64,000 nucleotides of DNA from Paenibacillus lactis (GTDB lineage Bacteria > Bacillota > Bacilli > Paenibacillales > Paenibacillaceae). The notes below the pieces were generated by a model, which saw only the letters and a program-made list of their open reading frames with translations, was not told the DNA's origin and did not search any database. The position numbers and the translations under genes are program-made. The stretch spans positions 496,001-560,000 of the forward strand of contig NZ_JAGGKI010000003.1 of the NCBI RefSeq assembly GCF_017873605.1. The letters run 5' to 3'. Each line of letters opens with the position of its first letter. Position 1 is the first letter of the stretch. This document shows, piece by piece, positions 35,220 through 44,791 of the stretch.

Positions 35220-37305
35220 GTATATCTGTAGCTAATTTTTCACCGATCGAAAGGGGCTTAAAGTCTTCGACTGAAGCCTCTTTTATTTTTTTGATCGAGC
35301 CGAAATGCTTCAGCAGCAGCTTCCGCCGCTTCTCGCCGATGCCCGGGATCGAGTCCAGCTTGGACGAAACCATCGATTTGCCGCGCTGCTCTCGATGGAA
35401 GGAGATCGCAAACCGGTGGACCTCATCCTGGATGCGCTGAAGCAGGTAGAACTCCTGGCTGTCCCGCGGCAGGGACACCGGCTGCGGCGGATCGCCGACC
35501 ATCAGCTGCGCCGTTCTATGCTTGGCATCCTTCACAAGCCCGCAGACCGGAATAAACAGTCCCAGCTCATTCTCCAGCACATCGATCGCAGCCGATATCT
35601 GTCCCCTGCCGCCGTCGACCACGATCAGGTCCGGCAGCGGCAGATTCTCCTTCAGCACCCGCTCGTACCGTCTCCGGATGACCTCACGCATCGTCTCGTA
35701 ATCATCCGGCCCCTGCACGGTGCGGATTTTGTACTTCCGGTATTCCTTCTTATCCGGTTTCCCGTTTGTAAACACGACCATCGCCGAAACCGGATTCGTT
35801 CCCTGTATGTTCGAGTTGTCAAACGCCTCGATCCGGTTCAGGGATTCGATGCCGATCACTTCGCCGAGATTGGCCGCGGCAATCGATGTCCGCTCCTCAT
35901 CTCGTTCGATTAAGCGGAATTTCTCATCCAGCGCAACCTTTGCATTTTCAATCGCCATCCCGACCATCTGGCGCTTTAAGCCGCGCTGCGGCACATGGAC
36001 CTTAACGCCGAGCCATTCCTGCAAGGCGGCTGCACCTCCGGCGGCGTCCACCAGGCCGGCAGCCTCCGCCCGCTCGTTCTCGGCTTTTGTCGCGGCGGCC
36101 AGACGTTCGGCCTCCTCCCCTTGCCCGGGGCTTTCCGGACCGCCGGCCGAACCTGAGCCGGACGGGTCCTCAGCGACTGCTAAGGCAGGCGATCCAGCGG
36201 TATCGCCCTCACCGGTGCCTTGGGCCGGGCCGCTCTCGTTGGAAGCAGCGGCTCGGCTGCCTGCTCCCTCCGATATCGAATCATCCTTGGCCGCGATGCT
36301 GTCTTGCGCATCGGAGTCGGCCTCCTCGATCAAGACCGGCCCCGGAAGCAGGATTTCCTGCGGCACGGCAGGGTTTTCGCTGTAGTACTGCGCGATGAAG
36401 GACATGAAATCGCTGTGCGCGTCGCCGTAGAACGGAAAGATGGATTTGTTGCGCTGCACCATTTTCCCCTGGCGCATGTACAGAATTTGCACGCACATCC
36501 AGCCCTTATCCACGGCATAACCGAATACGTCACGGTCCCGGGTATCGGTTGTGGTGATCTTCTGCTTCTCCATCAAGGTGTCGATATGGATGATCTGGTC
36601 CCTCAGCTCCTTGGCGCGTTCGAAATACAGGTCCTCTGCGGCTTCCTGCATTTTGCGCTGCAGCTCCTTCTTGATCTCTTCATGGCCGCCGCTTAGAAAG
36701 GAGGTGATTTCGCTGGTGATCTCCTCGTAGGCGGTCTTCGGCACCTCTTTCACGCATGGAGCCATGCATTGGCCCATATGATAATACAAGCACACCTCTT
36801 TCGGCATAACCCCGCATTTGCGCAAAGGATACATGCGGTCGAGCAGCTTTTTCGTCTGCTGAGCGGCATAAGCGTTCGGATACGGGCCGAAGTACTTGGC
36901 TTTATCTTTAAGCACCCGGCGCGTTACTTCGAGACGGGGATGCTCTTCGTTCGTAATTTTTAGATATGGATAGGTTTTGTCATCCTTCAGCAGAACATTA
37001 TATCTTGGCTGGTGCGTCTTGATCAGGTTGCACTCCAGGATGAGCGCTTCCATATTGCTGCCCGTTACGATGTATTCGAAATCGCGGATTTCGGCCACCA
37101 GCATCTGGGTCTTGCCGTTGTGGCTGCCGGTAAAATAAGAGCGCACCCGGTTCTTCAGCACTTTGGCCTTGCCGACATAAATAATGGTTCCTTCCCGGTT
37201 CTTCATCAGGTAGCACCCGGGCTGATCGGGCAGCAGCGCCAGCTTGTGCCGGATATTCTCCAGCGCCTTCTCCTGCTCCTGCAGTTGTTTGCCGAAGTCG
37301 TCCAT
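35191..37305 (-). CDS. uvrC: Excinuclease ABC subunit C with central insertion
   Basis: UvrC makes the two cuts around DNA lesions with UvrAB. Domains in order: N-terminal GIY-YIG nuclease ([19 protein letters not shown]), Cys-rich region ([21 protein letters not shown]), UVR motif near residue 215, RNase H-like nuclease after residue ~430 ([20 protein letters not shown] and VVDGGRGQ) and a C-terminal helix-hairpin-helix ([20 protein letters not shown]). Length is 704 residues against ~600 in most bacteria. The excess is a ~95-residue Ala/Gly/Ser/Glu-rich stretch near residues 328-422. The ATG at 37305 has AGGAGG upstream. It follows trxA, as in Bacillus. Confidence 0.96.
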   Translation of the reverse strand: MDDFGKQLQEQEKALENIRHKLALLPDQPGCYLMKNREGTIIYVGKAKVLKNRVRSYFTGSHNGKTQMLVAEIRDFEYIVTGSNMEALILECNLIKTHQPRYNVLLKDDKTYPYLKITNEEHPRLEVTRRVLKDKAKYFGPYPNAYAAQQTKKLLDRMYPLRKCGVMPKEVCLYYHMGQCMAPCVKEVPKTAYEEITSEITSFLSGGHEEIKKELQRKMQEAAEDLYFERAKELRDQIIHIDTLMEKQKITTTDTRDRDVFGYAVDKGWMCVQILYMRQGKMVQRNKSIFPFYGDAHSDFMSFIAQYYSENPAVPQEILLPGPVLIEEADSDAQDSIAAKDDSISEGAGSRAAASNESGPAQGTGEGDTAGSPALAVAEDPSGSGSAGGPESPGQGEEAERLAAATKAENERAEAAGLVDAAGGAAALQEWLGVKVHVPQRGLKRQMVGMAIENAKVALDEKFRLIERDEERTSIAAANLGEVIGIESLNRIEAFDNSNIQGTNPVSAMVVFTNGKPDKKEYRKYKIRTVQGPDDYETMREVIRRRYERVLKENLPLPDLIVVDGGRGQISAAIDVLENELGLFIPVCGLVKDAKHRTAQLMVGDPPQPVSLPRDSQEFYLLQRIQDEVHRFAISFHREQRGKSMVSSKLDSIPGIGEKRRKLLLKHFGSIKKIKEASVEDFKPLSIGEKLATDILNALRDEES

Positions 37306-37523
37306 CTTCTTCCTCCTCTCCAAGAAGATTATATATGATTATGATGAGAATGCTGCAAAAAATCCAAAAAGCGACGTTCAATCTGCAATGTATAGGTCAA
37401 CGGTTTTGTTCGTGGCGCCAAAGGCGCTCGCGGGCGGCTCGTTCACGAGGCGCTGATCGGGATCTATATATTGTACCCGGAAGCGGCAGTAATCGGATGC
37501 TGCAAAATCCTGATGATAAACCG

Positions 37524-37564
37524 CATAAAGCGCCTATCGGATTGTTGACCGAAGGCGCTTTATG
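37524..37564 (-). terminator. Inverted repeat after trxA, possible terminator
   Basis: CATAAAGCGCCT (37524-37535) and AGGCGCTTTATG (37553-37564) pair perfectly over 12 bp. No T run follows, so termination may be partial. The rest of the 297-bp trxA-uvrC gap holds no supported gene. Confidence 0.55.
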
Positions 37565-37602
37565 GAAGCTTTATTGCGGTAGCGGCACTTGCTTATCAAG
37601 CA

Positions 37603-37920
37603 TTATTGATGCTTCGCAATGATGCCTTTCAAGGCTTCTTTGGAGTTAAGCCCTACCACTTTATCGACAGGCTGGCCGTCTTTAAAGAAAATCATCGTCG
37701 GAATGCTCATAACGCCGAAGCGTGCTGCGGATTCCGGATTTTCATCCACGTTCACCTTTGCGATTTTTACATCGTCGCCGAGTTCTTGGGACAATTCGTC
37801 CAGAATCGGAGCGAGCATTTTACAAGGACCGCACCATGGGGCCCAGAAATCAACTACAACCGTTCCTTGACCTTCCACTTCGTTGGCGAAGGTTTGATCG
37901 GTAACATTAACGATAGCCAT
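37603..37920 (-). CDS. trxA: Thioredoxin
   Basis: A 105-residue thioredoxin. The redox motif is WCGPC in FWAPWCGPCKMLAPILDELS near residue 30, with the cis-Pro in VMSIPTMIFF near residue 75. It reduces protein disulfides in the cytoplasm. AAGGAGGA lies 8 bases before ATG 37920; the longer frame starting at 37950 adds ten unlikely residues. It is just upstream of uvrC on the same strand. Confidence 0.97.
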   Translation of the reverse strand: MAIVNVTDQTFANEVEGQGTVVVDFWAPWCGPCKMLAPILDELSQELGDDVKIAKVNVDENPESAARFGVMSIPTMIFFKDGQPVDKVVGLNSKEALKGIIAKHQ

Positions 37921-38068
37921 TGTATACTCCTCCTTACAGGATAATTTCAAGATATAGCGCGAATCATAATGTCGAATGCGTCGACGGTTTTAGTATACCA
38001 CAAACTTTAAGAAAAAGTGAAATATACTCACCTAAAGAAAGGGGAATTCTCGGAATATTCATGCAATC

Positions 38069-38098
38069 TTTACAAATGATTTGGACATTGGGTATACT
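38069..38098 (+). promoter_or_regulatory. Promoter of the YqzM-like gene
   Basis: TTTACA (38069-38074), 18-bp spacer and TATACT (38093-38098), ~70 bp before the start codon. Confidence 0.55.
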
Positions 38099-38170
38099 AC
38101 TAATAATAAGTCGGGTGACCTGTCTTAGCCGTGCATACGGAATGTTCACCTTTTTGAGGAGGCAAGCACC

Positions 38171-38326
38171 ATGGATGTAAACGTGCGCATGAACGATCCG
38201 CGGGAGCACATCAATGAAGAACCGCGCAATGATTTCAGCGATTTGATGATGGGCTTTCTTGGGATGTTCGGTTTCATGACCATCATCTTCTTCGGATTCG
38301 TCATTATCAAATTTTTGGTCGGCTAA
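38171..38326 (+). CDS. YqzM-like small membrane protein
   Basis: A 51-residue protein too short for most gene callers: a charged head (MDVNVRMNDPREHINEEPRN) and one long hydrophobic segment (FLGMFGFMTIIFFGFVIIKF). GAGGAGG lies 8 bases before the ATG, a promoter is visible upstream, and a strong terminator follows, so the gene is well supported. Size, head-then-helix layout and the EEPRNDFSDLM motif resemble YqzM-family peptides of Bacillales, whose function is unknown. The family name is a recollection, not a search result. Confidence 0.75.
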   Translation: MDVNVRMNDPREHINEEPRNDFSDLMMGFLGMFGFMTIIFFGFVIIKFLVG

Positions 38327-38347
38327 TTGACGGCTCCTTGCGCTAAG

Positions 38348-38403
38348 AAAAGCCTGATCCCTGTCATCGCGTCCTGTGACGCTAAAGGGATCAGGCTTTT
38401 TTA
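38348..38403. terminator. Bidirectional terminator between YqzM-like gene and dnaI
   Basis: AAAAGCCTGATCCCT and AGGGATCAGGCTTTT pair over 15 bp, with Ts following on the plus side and on the minus side, ending both convergent genes. Confidence 0.88.
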
Positions 38404-38427
38404 CATTTCTATAGGCAGCAGCCTTGC

Positions 38428-39381
38428 CTAGAATTTTCCCCTCTGATTCTCGCCGTATAAATGAACGACGTCCACGAACGGTGCAATGCGGTTCATCAGC
38501 CGCTGCCCCTTATGGGCCTCTTCCCCGTCCTTGCTCGTAAAGCTTAGGTGCCGCTCGAGTCCGTCCAGCGGATAGTTCGACGTGTAGAAGGTCGGCTTGC
38601 GGTTCATCCGGTAATTCAGAATCGACCCCAGCACATGATCCCGTACCCAAGGGCTTAAATTCTCGGCGCCGATATCGTCGAAGATCAACAGATCGCAGTT
38701 CTTCATCGTCTCGACCATTTCCTTCAGCTTCGGTCCGTCCTGCATCATCGTTTTCAGATCCTCTACAAAATCAGGCATATACACGATTACGCCCGAATAC
38801 CCCGCCATCGCCAGCTCATAGAGCAGATAGCCCATCAAATAAGTCTTGCCGGTGCCGAAGGATCCGGTCAAATACAATCCCCGGGGACTCAGCCCATTCT
38901 CCTTCGTCTCCTTAATATACTTGAACACCTGATGAACTCCGGGAGCTCTCAGCCGGTCCTTGGCCATAATCTCCATATGGTCATAGCCTTCATTCAGCGC
39001 TTTGTCGTCGACATAGAAGCTGCGGATCCGCTTCCGGATCTGATCCTCATTCGTTTTGGCAACCTGCAGGGAGCACGGCGTTTTCCGTTCATAAATCTCC
39101 ACCGTTCCGTTGACCCGCTGAATATCCAGCTTGCTGTAGTGTCCCTGGAAATCATTCGGGCAACGGTCCAGTCCCGGACACTGCTTGCAGTTGGCCTGAT
39201 CGCCGGCATACTGGTACAGCTTGCTTAAATTGATGCGCAGCACCCGGTCGTCAATCTCCGGATATTCCGCACGCATCGCCTGAATAAGCGGGTTCTTCAG
39301 CAGCTCCTCCGTAATCTCGGCCGTTCTGCGCCGCAGCGCAGAGCTCTTCATACTTTCCAGCAGCTCGCCAAGGGATTCCAT
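38428..39381 (-). CDS. dnaI: Primosomal protein DnaI (helicase loader)
   Basis: A 317-residue AAA+ ATPase that loads the replicative helicase at the origin and at restart forks. An N-terminal zinc-binding region is seen in NCKQCPGLDRCPNDFQ near residue 82. The ATPase core follows: Walker A GSFGTGKTYLMG near 170, Walker B LLIFDDIGAE near 230 and sensor segment FYTSNYPLDGLERH near 270. GAGGGAG precedes the ATG. It lies 35 bp after dnaB on the same strand, the usual dnaB-dnaI order in Bacillus-like bacteria. Confidence 0.96.
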   Translation of the reverse strand: MESLGELLESMKSSALRRRTAEITEELLKNPLIQAMRAEYPEIDDRVLRINLSKLYQYAGDQANCKQCPGLDRCPNDFQGHYSKLDIQRVNGTVEIYERKTPCSLQVAKTNEDQIRKRIRSFYVDDKALNEGYDHMEIMAKDRLRAPGVHQVFKYIKETKENGLSPRGLYLTGSFGTGKTYLMGYLLYELAMAGYSGVIVYMPDFVEDLKTMMQDGPKLKEMVETMKNCDLLIFDDIGAENLSPWVRDHVLGSILNYRMNRKPTFYTSNYPLDGLERHLSFTSKDGEEAHKGQRLMNRIAPFVDVVHLYGENQRGKF

Positions 39382-39416
39382 CTCTCTCCCTCCTTCATCT
39401 ATAGCATCTTTGGTTC

Positions 39417-40919
39417 TTATACGCCTTTCTTATTGCCGGCCTGCATCTCGGCAGCGAACCTCATCATCTCTTCGAATTCTTCATCCGTTACCGCCTCGCC
39501 CTTATCGGTCTCCAGCGCCACCGGAATTTCGGGCTTCGCCTGTCCGCTTCTAGCGTATGTACGCGTGCGTGTTGAGCCCTGCTTCTGCTTGCCTTTCATC
39601 TTGGCTTGGTCCCTTATATATTGAACAGCCTTCTCATAGCTGTTAACCTGCTTCAGCAGCATGTTGGAAGCGATCGCCTCCACGAAATTACGGTTGATCC
39701 GCTGCTCGCCGCCGACGGCGATCAACGACACCAAATAATGAATCAGTACGTTGATGACCTCGCCCGGCAGCTTGTAACTAAGGTCGATCTTCTCGAAAAT
39801 GTCCAGGAACTGCGCGGGTACGGCCCCCGGGAAGAACGTCTGCAGCAGCCGGGTATACGGCTCATTGCGCAGCATCATATTATATTGATGAATATCGCAC
39901 TTCGACTGGAACTGCGCAGGCACCTCGACGTAATACTCCATCTGCACGGCATGCTCCTCGGCAGGCTTATCCGGATCCGTATTCAATTCCTGATGCAGGG
40001 CTACCACCTTGCCGGCCGTAATCTGCCTCTTCTCCTGAAGCTTCATTCCCTGGCGGAAATGAAGGCTCGCCTTGTGCTGCAGATCGTCCAGGACAATTTC
40101 CCCGTGCTCGGTGAAGATTCCGTCCTCGTCCAGAAGACGGCACAGGTCCTGAACGCTGAGATCATACTTGCGGACCACGTAATTCACGATCCCCATCTGC
40201 TCATGATCGTAGCGGAGACGCTCCACGAACACCCGATTGCGGGACTCGCGCGGGAAGCGGAGGATAATGTCCGCATAATTGAGCCCTTCTCCCGGCGGGG
40301 TCGGCGGCAAGGCCGGCCTGGACACCGCTACCTCCTCCAGAGCCTGCTCCAATTCGTAATCGATCACATGGGTATTCAATTCGAAAATATCATAGAAGGG
40401 AACCGAAATGTTCTCCTTGTTCAGCGAAATGCCCGACCATTCATGGGGCTCCTTGCTCCACAGCTCCTCGCGGAGCGACAGTACGGCGAATTTGCCGACC
40501 TTATCGCGGAGCAGCAGTGTCAAATGCTGCGTGTTGAAAAATTCGGCAGGACTGAGCGGAGCCTGCAGCTCATACTCGTAGATGTAGTCGTCCGTCTCGG
40601 GGACGAACATCCGGCTCGTCTGCAGCAAGCCTACCGCCTCCAGCTTGGAGGTTTGCTCTATGAGATACCGGCGTCCTTTCTCACTGGGCTCCAGCCCCAG
40701 CGTCAGAAACAGCCGCCGCTGCTGTTCGATCGCCGAGTACCCGACCTTCTCGGCCGGCACATGCTGGACGAAAAGACGGTACAGACTGATCGCAAAGGCG
40801 CCTACCATCGGCTGATATATCGAGCCGAGCATCTTGTCGTCCAAGCTGCTCAAACAGAAGTCACGGTATACGCAGTAACGGTGATTCTCGGTAAAATATA
40901 AAAAATTAGTCATGCGCAT
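39417..40919 (-). CDS. dnaB: Replication initiation protein DnaB (Bacillus type)
   Basis: A 500-residue membrane-attachment and helicase-loading protein of the DnaB/DnaD group, not the replicative helicase. The N-terminal winged-helix region includes FLYFTENHRYCVYRDFCLSS and the C-terminal DnaD-like domain lies around residues 380-480, with EVINVLIHYLVSL and NFVEAIASNMLLKQVNSYEK. ATG 40919 has GGGGGAG 8 bases upstream; the longer frame to 40976 has no site. It starts the dnaB-dnaI unit. The end is polar and Lys/Glu-rich. Confidence 0.93.
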   Translation of the reverse strand: MRMTNFLYFTENHRYCVYRDFCLSSLDDKMLGSIYQPMVGAFAISLYRLFVQHVPAEKVGYSAIEQQRRLFLTLGLEPSEKGRRYLIEQTSKLEAVGLLQTSRMFVPETDDYIYEYELQAPLSPAEFFNTQHLTLLLRDKVGKFAVLSLREELWSKEPHEWSGISLNKENISVPFYDIFELNTHVIDYELEQALEEVAVSRPALPPTPPGEGLNYADIILRFPRESRNRVFVERLRYDHEQMGIVNYVVRKYDLSVQDLCRLLDEDGIFTEHGEIVLDDLQHKASLHFRQGMKLQEKRQITAGKVVALHQELNTDPDKPAEEHAVQMEYYVEVPAQFQSKCDIHQYNMMLRNEPYTRLLQTFFPGAVPAQFLDIFEKIDLSYKLPGEVINVLIHYLVSLIAVGGEQRINRNFVEAIASNMLLKQVNSYEKAVQYIRDQAKMKGKQKQGSTRTRTYARSGQAKPEIPVALETDKGEAVTDEEFEEMMRFAAEMQAGNKKGV

Positions 40920-41182
40920 CGCTGTTGCTCCCCCTGTCGCCCAAAAATAGACTTCCTCTATTCTATCACAAATCAAGGGATCGGAAGTCGGTTCTTTTGC
41001 ATCAAAAATATTGGAATTCCATGCAAGCGCCTCATTCGTTCAGAGCGAATAATAAGCGGCGGCCCCCAGTATCGAAGAGCCGCCGCCATCATCCTATTCG
41101 CCTATTGCTCCTGCTTCAAATCCCTTGAAGCGGATATGCCGCATGTGCGTAAAATGTTCCTATGAAATCGCTGCTGCATGTT

Positions 41183-41482
41183 CTAAAACATTTTAAAGCC
41201 TTTGATCCGCAAAGTCTTGATCGTCCATCCGCTCATATAAGCGCCGATCAGTCCGGCAACGCCGGTCAGGTAATCCACCAGCTGGAATGATCCGACGTGA
41301 GTCCAAAACGGCGTCTGACTCCGATCCCACAAGCTGTATACAACGACCGGCAGAATGACGATGACAAACAAAAAGCACGGAAACCAGGTCGTCTTCATCA
41401 GCATATTAAGGATAAAGCCGATACCGAACATCATGACAAAGAATAGAATCATCAGTACAAGTACAGGAATAAATTGAAGCAT
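41183..41482 (-). CDS. yuiB: YuiB-like small membrane protein
   Basis: A ~99-residue protein with two strong hydrophobic segments at the start (QFIPVLVLMILFFVMMFGIG and LFVIVILPVVVYSLW) and a weaker one near DYLTGVAGLIGAYMSGW. Size and layout match YuiB of Bacillus, unknown function. The identity is supported by nearby yumB and yumC, which are neighbours of yuiB in Bacillus. The ATG at 41482 has GAGGTGA 12 bases upstream; a GTG five codons earlier and the long frame to 41560 are alternatives. Confidence 0.75.
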   Translation of the reverse strand: MLQFIPVLVLMILFFVMMFGIGFILNMLMKTTWFPCFLFVIVILPVVVYSLWDRSQTPFWTHVGSFQLVDYLTGVAGLIGAYMSGWTIKTLRIKGFKMF

Positions 41483-41744
41483 GGTCGCCTTATTCACCTC
41501 TTCTTTATCGCCTACGCATAGCAGCCTATCAGGTTGCTGCTGTGCAGCAAGATACAGCAAGGCCTCAGCTTCAGCTAATAGCTAGTTTACTAAAAAAAAT
41601 GTCACAGATCAACGAACAATCCGTGAATGAATTGTGACGCGTTTGCTCTGCGGACCGCGTGTACAGTACAATGTAGGGAGTTGTCATGATAGCAAGCGGT
41701 GATCCGCTCGGGAGCTATCGAACATATTGTTTAGGAGTGATCTC

Positions 41745-42494
41745 ATGAACGAAGCTGCAATGACGCTTGAAGGCTGGTATGCCCTGCATGATTTCCGCAC
41801 GATCAATTGGTCCGCCTGGAAAGCCGCGGACGATGAGGTTCGCGCCTTTGCGCTGGACGAGCTGAACGGCTTCCTTGAGGAGTGGGCTGCCGTTGACGAA
41901 GCCAAGCAGGGAAGCACCGCCGTATATACGATTGTCGGTCAGAAGGCCGATTTTGTGTTCATGCACCTGCGCGAGACGCTGGAGGAACTGAACGCGATCG
42001 AGAATGCTTTTAACAAAACAACCTTCGCTCAGTTCACAACCAAAGCCTACTCTTACGTAAGCATCGTCGAGCTGAGCAACTATTTGGCAGGCTCCTCGAA
42101 CGAGGATCCGATGCAAAATCCGCATGTCGTGGCCCGCTTGAAGCCATCCCTGCCGAAAGCAAAGCATATCTGCTTCTACCCGATGAACAAAAAGCGCGAT
42201 TTGTCGGACAACTGGTACATGCTGAGCATGGATGAGCGCCGATCGATGATGCAAAGCCATGGCCTGATCGGCCGCGGATATGCCGGCAAGGTGAAGCAGA
42301 TCATCACCGGCTCCGTCGGCTTTGACGACTGGGAGTGGGGCGTTACCCTGTTCGCGGACGATGCGCTGCAGTTCAAGAAGCTTGTCTATGAAATGCGTTT
42401 TGATGAAGTCAGCGCACGCTTTGGCGAGTTCGGGCCGTTCTATGTCGGCAACTTGCTGGACCAAGCCTCGTTTACCGAGCTTATGAAGGTTTAA
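41745..42494 (+). CDS. hemQ: Coproheme decarboxylase HemQ
   Basis: A 249-residue member of the chlorite dismutase superfamily that converts coproheme III to heme b, the last step of the heme pathway used by Gram-positive bacteria. The catalytic Tyr lies in [20 protein letters not shown] near residue 145, and the proximal His is probably in [16 protein letters not shown] near residue 173. [18 protein letters not shown] opens the fold. AGGAGTGATC precedes ATG 41745; ATG 41727 has none. It would supply heme to SdhC and the cytochrome oxidases. Confidence 0.96.
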   Translation: MNEAAMTLEGWYALHDFRTINWSAWKAADDEVRAFALDELNGFLEEWAAVDEAKQGSTAVYTIVGQKADFVFMHLRETLEELNAIENAFNKTTFAQFTTKAYSYVSIVELSNYLAGSSNEDPMQNPHVVARLKPSLPKAKHICFYPMNKKRDLSDNWYMLSMDERRSMMQSHGLIGRGYAGKVKQIITGSVGFDDWEWGVTLFADDALQFKKLVYEMRFDEVSARFGEFGPFYVGNLLDQASFTELMKV

Positions 42495-42518
42495 ACGTCG
42501 CCATTCGCTGCAACAATT

Positions 42519-42568
42519 AAGAGGGTTACCCAAAAGATCTTTGATCTGGCGGGGCCCTCTTGTTGTGT
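42519..42568 (+). terminator. Probable terminator of hemQ
   Basis: AAGAGGG (42519-42525) pairs with CCCTCTT (42555-42561) and is followed by TGTTGTGTTT, a weak T tract. Confidence 0.55.
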
Positions 42569-42570
42569 TT

Positions 42571-42613
42571 GGGGACAATGCGAGAACTGCTTATAGTTCC
42601 CATCGCTGTCCCC
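42571..42613. repeat. Compact 43-bp palindromic element
   Basis: Three nested stems: GGGGACA/TGTCCCC, GCGA/TCGC and GAACT/AGTTC around the loop GCTTAT. There is no T run, so it is not an ordinary terminator. It could be a repeat-element hairpin or a protein site. Confidence 0.55.
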
Positions 42614-42723
42614 ACTTCAATGGGGATCCTCTATCCAACGGAGACATTCAGTCTAGGCATGTGTGTGCGCTGCAAGATTTTCCTTTGGGAAAGCCTTCGA
42701 CCACCAAGCCGCTCCCTTAAACG

Positions 42724-42773
42724 AAAAAGGTGGAGGACAGGTGCTCTCTTCGAGCATGTCTTCCACCTTTTTT
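42724..42773. terminator. Terminator-like hairpin between hemQ and the 84-residue gene
   Basis: AAAAAGGTGGA..GACA and TGTCTTCCACCTTTTTT form a long imperfect stem with T tracts in both directions. Either convergent unit could use it. Nothing else was recognised in 42495-42862. Confidence 0.75.
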
Positions 42774-42862
42774 GGGATTAGAACCAAGAAAGCGATCGTC
42801 TATACTAGAATGCAGAATGAAAATCTTCATGTGCTTCGTGGCACTCCAAGACGTCATCCCTC

Positions 42863-43117
42863 TTACTCGTCGTCTTCCTGCTCCTGCTTACTCAGGCTTT
42901 CCAAATACTCGGCCGTCGCCCGGTCCCGGGCACGCCCCTTTTCCTTCAGTCGCTCAATGGCGGGAAGGATGAGAATATCCACTTCCTGCTGGATCGTATA
43001 CGCCAGGTCGTAGCGTTCCTGCGATTCCAGATAGGAGCCGACCTCCATCAATGCATTATAGCGGTCCAGCTCCTCTCTCGTGAGCAGTCCCCGCACCTGA
43101 ACGCTGCAGTGTCTCAT
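42863..43117 (-). CDS. Conserved-looking hypothetical protein, 84 residues
   Basis: Soluble, helical, charged: LLTREELDRYNALMEVGSYL then ESQERYDLAYTIQQEVDILI, ending in an acidic tail QEQEDDE. I do not recognise the family. The ATG directly abuts the stop of the NDH-2 gene upstream, with GGAAGG about 10 bases before it, so translation is coupled to that dehydrogenase. A role with it is possible but not shown. A terminator-like hairpin lies ~90 bp downstream. Confidence 0.75.
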   Translation of the reverse strand: MRHCSVQVRGLLTREELDRYNALMEVGSYLESQERYDLAYTIQQEVDILILPAIERLKEKGRARDRATAEYLESLSKQEQEDDE

Positions 43118-44311
43118 TTACAGAAACCTTCCCTTTCTCAGGACAAGCGGAATGCCGCCGATAATAAAGAGGTATCGCAAATCCACCAGCTTCTTGAGCT
43201 GAGCGGCCTTCCAGCCCTGATATTTCTTGTCGCCGACGACGGCGATTCCTTCTCCCTTGCCGAGAGAGGCAACTGTGCCTTTGTTATGGAATTCGAACTT
43301 CCGCATCGCCTTGCCGCGGATCGAAGCCACGATATTCTGCGCACAGCAAACGCCTTGCTGCATGGCAATCTGGGCGGTAGGCGGATAAGGACGGCCTTCA
43401 TCATTAAAAATCAGCGAGTTGTCGCCGATAATATAAATGTTCTCGTATCCCGGAGCCCGCAAATACTCGTCCACCTTGACGCGGCCGCGCATCGTCTCGA
43501 AGCCCGCCGCTTCAACAAGGCGGTTCCCCCGGATCCCGCCGGTCCACACAACGGTTTGGGAACGGATCTCTTCCCCGTTGTTCAGAAGGACGGCGCCAGG
43601 CAGGCACTCTTTAATGGCTACGCCGAATTTGAAGGTGACTCCCTTCTTCTCCAGCACGCGGATCGCGTAATCGACCAGCTCCGGCGCAAAGCCCGGCAGC
43701 GCGGACGGCGCAGCCTCTACGTTGTAAATGTTCACCAGCGTCGGGTCAACGTCATATTCCTTGCACAGCTTCGGAATGCGGTCAGCCAGCTCCGCGACGA
43801 ATTCGATGCCGCTGAAGCCCGCGCCGCCAACGACGAAGTTAATGCGCTCCTGCGGTCTGCGTTCATTTTTATACAAAGCAAACTGATACTCGATATGCTC
43901 CCGGATCAGCCGCACCGAGTTAATGCTCCGGATCGTCATCGCATGCTCGGCAAGCCCTGGAATGCCGAACGTCTCCGGCTCGCCGCCGAGTCCGATCACG
44001 AGATAATCATAAGATAGGGTGCCATCCTCAAGAATAACCTTCTTATCATGAAGTCGGATCTCTTGAACCGAGGATTTCACCAGATCGATCTTGAATTCGT
44101 CGATCAGCTTCGAGATGGATACCCGCGTATTCTCGATGCTGTCCGTTCCTGCTGCCGGCATATGTAAATGCGTTGTTATATAATGGTAGTCATGTCGATT
44201 CACCAAAGTAACGTCGGCCTCATTATAATTCAGCTCTTTTTGCAGCCGCTGCGCTGTCAATATGCCCCCGTAACCCGCACCAAGGATTACGATCTTCGGT
44301 ATGCTGCTCAT
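43118..44311 (-). CDS. yumB: Type II NADH dehydrogenase-like protein (YumB)
   Basis: A 397-residue FAD protein of the NDH-2 family, which passes electrons from NADH to menaquinone without pumping protons. The FAD-binding IVILGAGYGGILTAQRLQKE is N-terminal, the NADH-binding VVGGAGFSGIEFVAELADRI is near residue 165, and the second FAD motif NIYIIGDNSLIF is near 295. AAGGAGCAGGAGA precedes the ATG. It is divergent from yumC and followed without a gap by the 84-residue gene. Bacillus YumB is a close match in context; whether it transfers electrons to quinone is not proven. Confidence 0.92.
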   Translation of the reverse strand: MSSIPKIVILGAGYGGILTAQRLQKELNYNEADVTLVNRHDYHYITTHLHMPAAGTDSIENTRVSISKLIDEFKIDLVKSSVQEIRLHDKKVILEDGTLSYDYLVIGLGGEPETFGIPGLAEHAMTIRSINSVRLIREHIEYQFALYKNERRPQERINFVVGGAGFSGIEFVAELADRIPKLCKEYDVDPTLVNIYNVEAAPSALPGFAPELVDYAIRVLEKKGVTFKFGVAIKECLPGAVLLNNGEEIRSQTVVWTGGIRGNRLVEAAGFETMRGRVKVDEYLRAPGYENIYIIGDNSLIFNDEGRPYPPTAQIAMQQGVCCAQNIVASIRGKAMRKFEFHNKGTVASLGKGEGIAVVGDKKYQGWKAAQLKKLVDLRYLFIIGGIPLVLRKGRFL

Positions 44312-44791
44312 TCTCCTGCTCCTTCCGGCTTGACTCTTTATATATATAGTATGGTTTACTTGTTAACATTTTGTGAAAAGCATGCAAAAAAAGAGAAGAG
44401 CCCCTCATCAGAGCCCATTTCACGATTTGACCTGACTGTGTCCGTCCATGCTCGTCCAGGCCCGAAAACCCGGGTGGATTCGGATGTTTATCCAGATGCT
44501 GTCCTATTCAGTCAACCTGCTATGAACACAAGTTATCACGTTAATAATATGCATAAAGCAAGCAAAGATCAAGTTTTTTTTGCCAGTTAATATGTAGCCC
44601 CCGCCGCATCGCATCCCCCCTCGTGTAAAGTAAGCGCAATCATCGCAAGTGTAGGTATTTTAGCTCAATTCTCGACTTTTCATGCCGGGTCGTGACGATT
44701 ATAATAGTTAGGGAATTCATGAATCAGCATAATCTTAGACAATCGTCTGTCTGATTCGAATAGAACCCTAATAAACGGAGGTGCTTACCGC
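44312..44791. other. Divergent promoter region of yumB and yumC
   Basis: 480 bp without a supported gene. A possible yumB promoter is TTAACA (44361-44366) with a 16-bp spacer and TATATA (44339-44344) on the minus strand. A plus-strand TATAAT lies at 44700-44705, 86 bp before yumC, without a clear -35. The plus frame through 44590 has no coding character. Confidence 0.45.

Noticed and set aside
39606..40901. A 431-codon plus-strand frame opposite dnaB
   Set aside because: It is a shadow of dnaB: no ribosome binding site, His/Leu/Arg-biased composition and no recognisable motifs.
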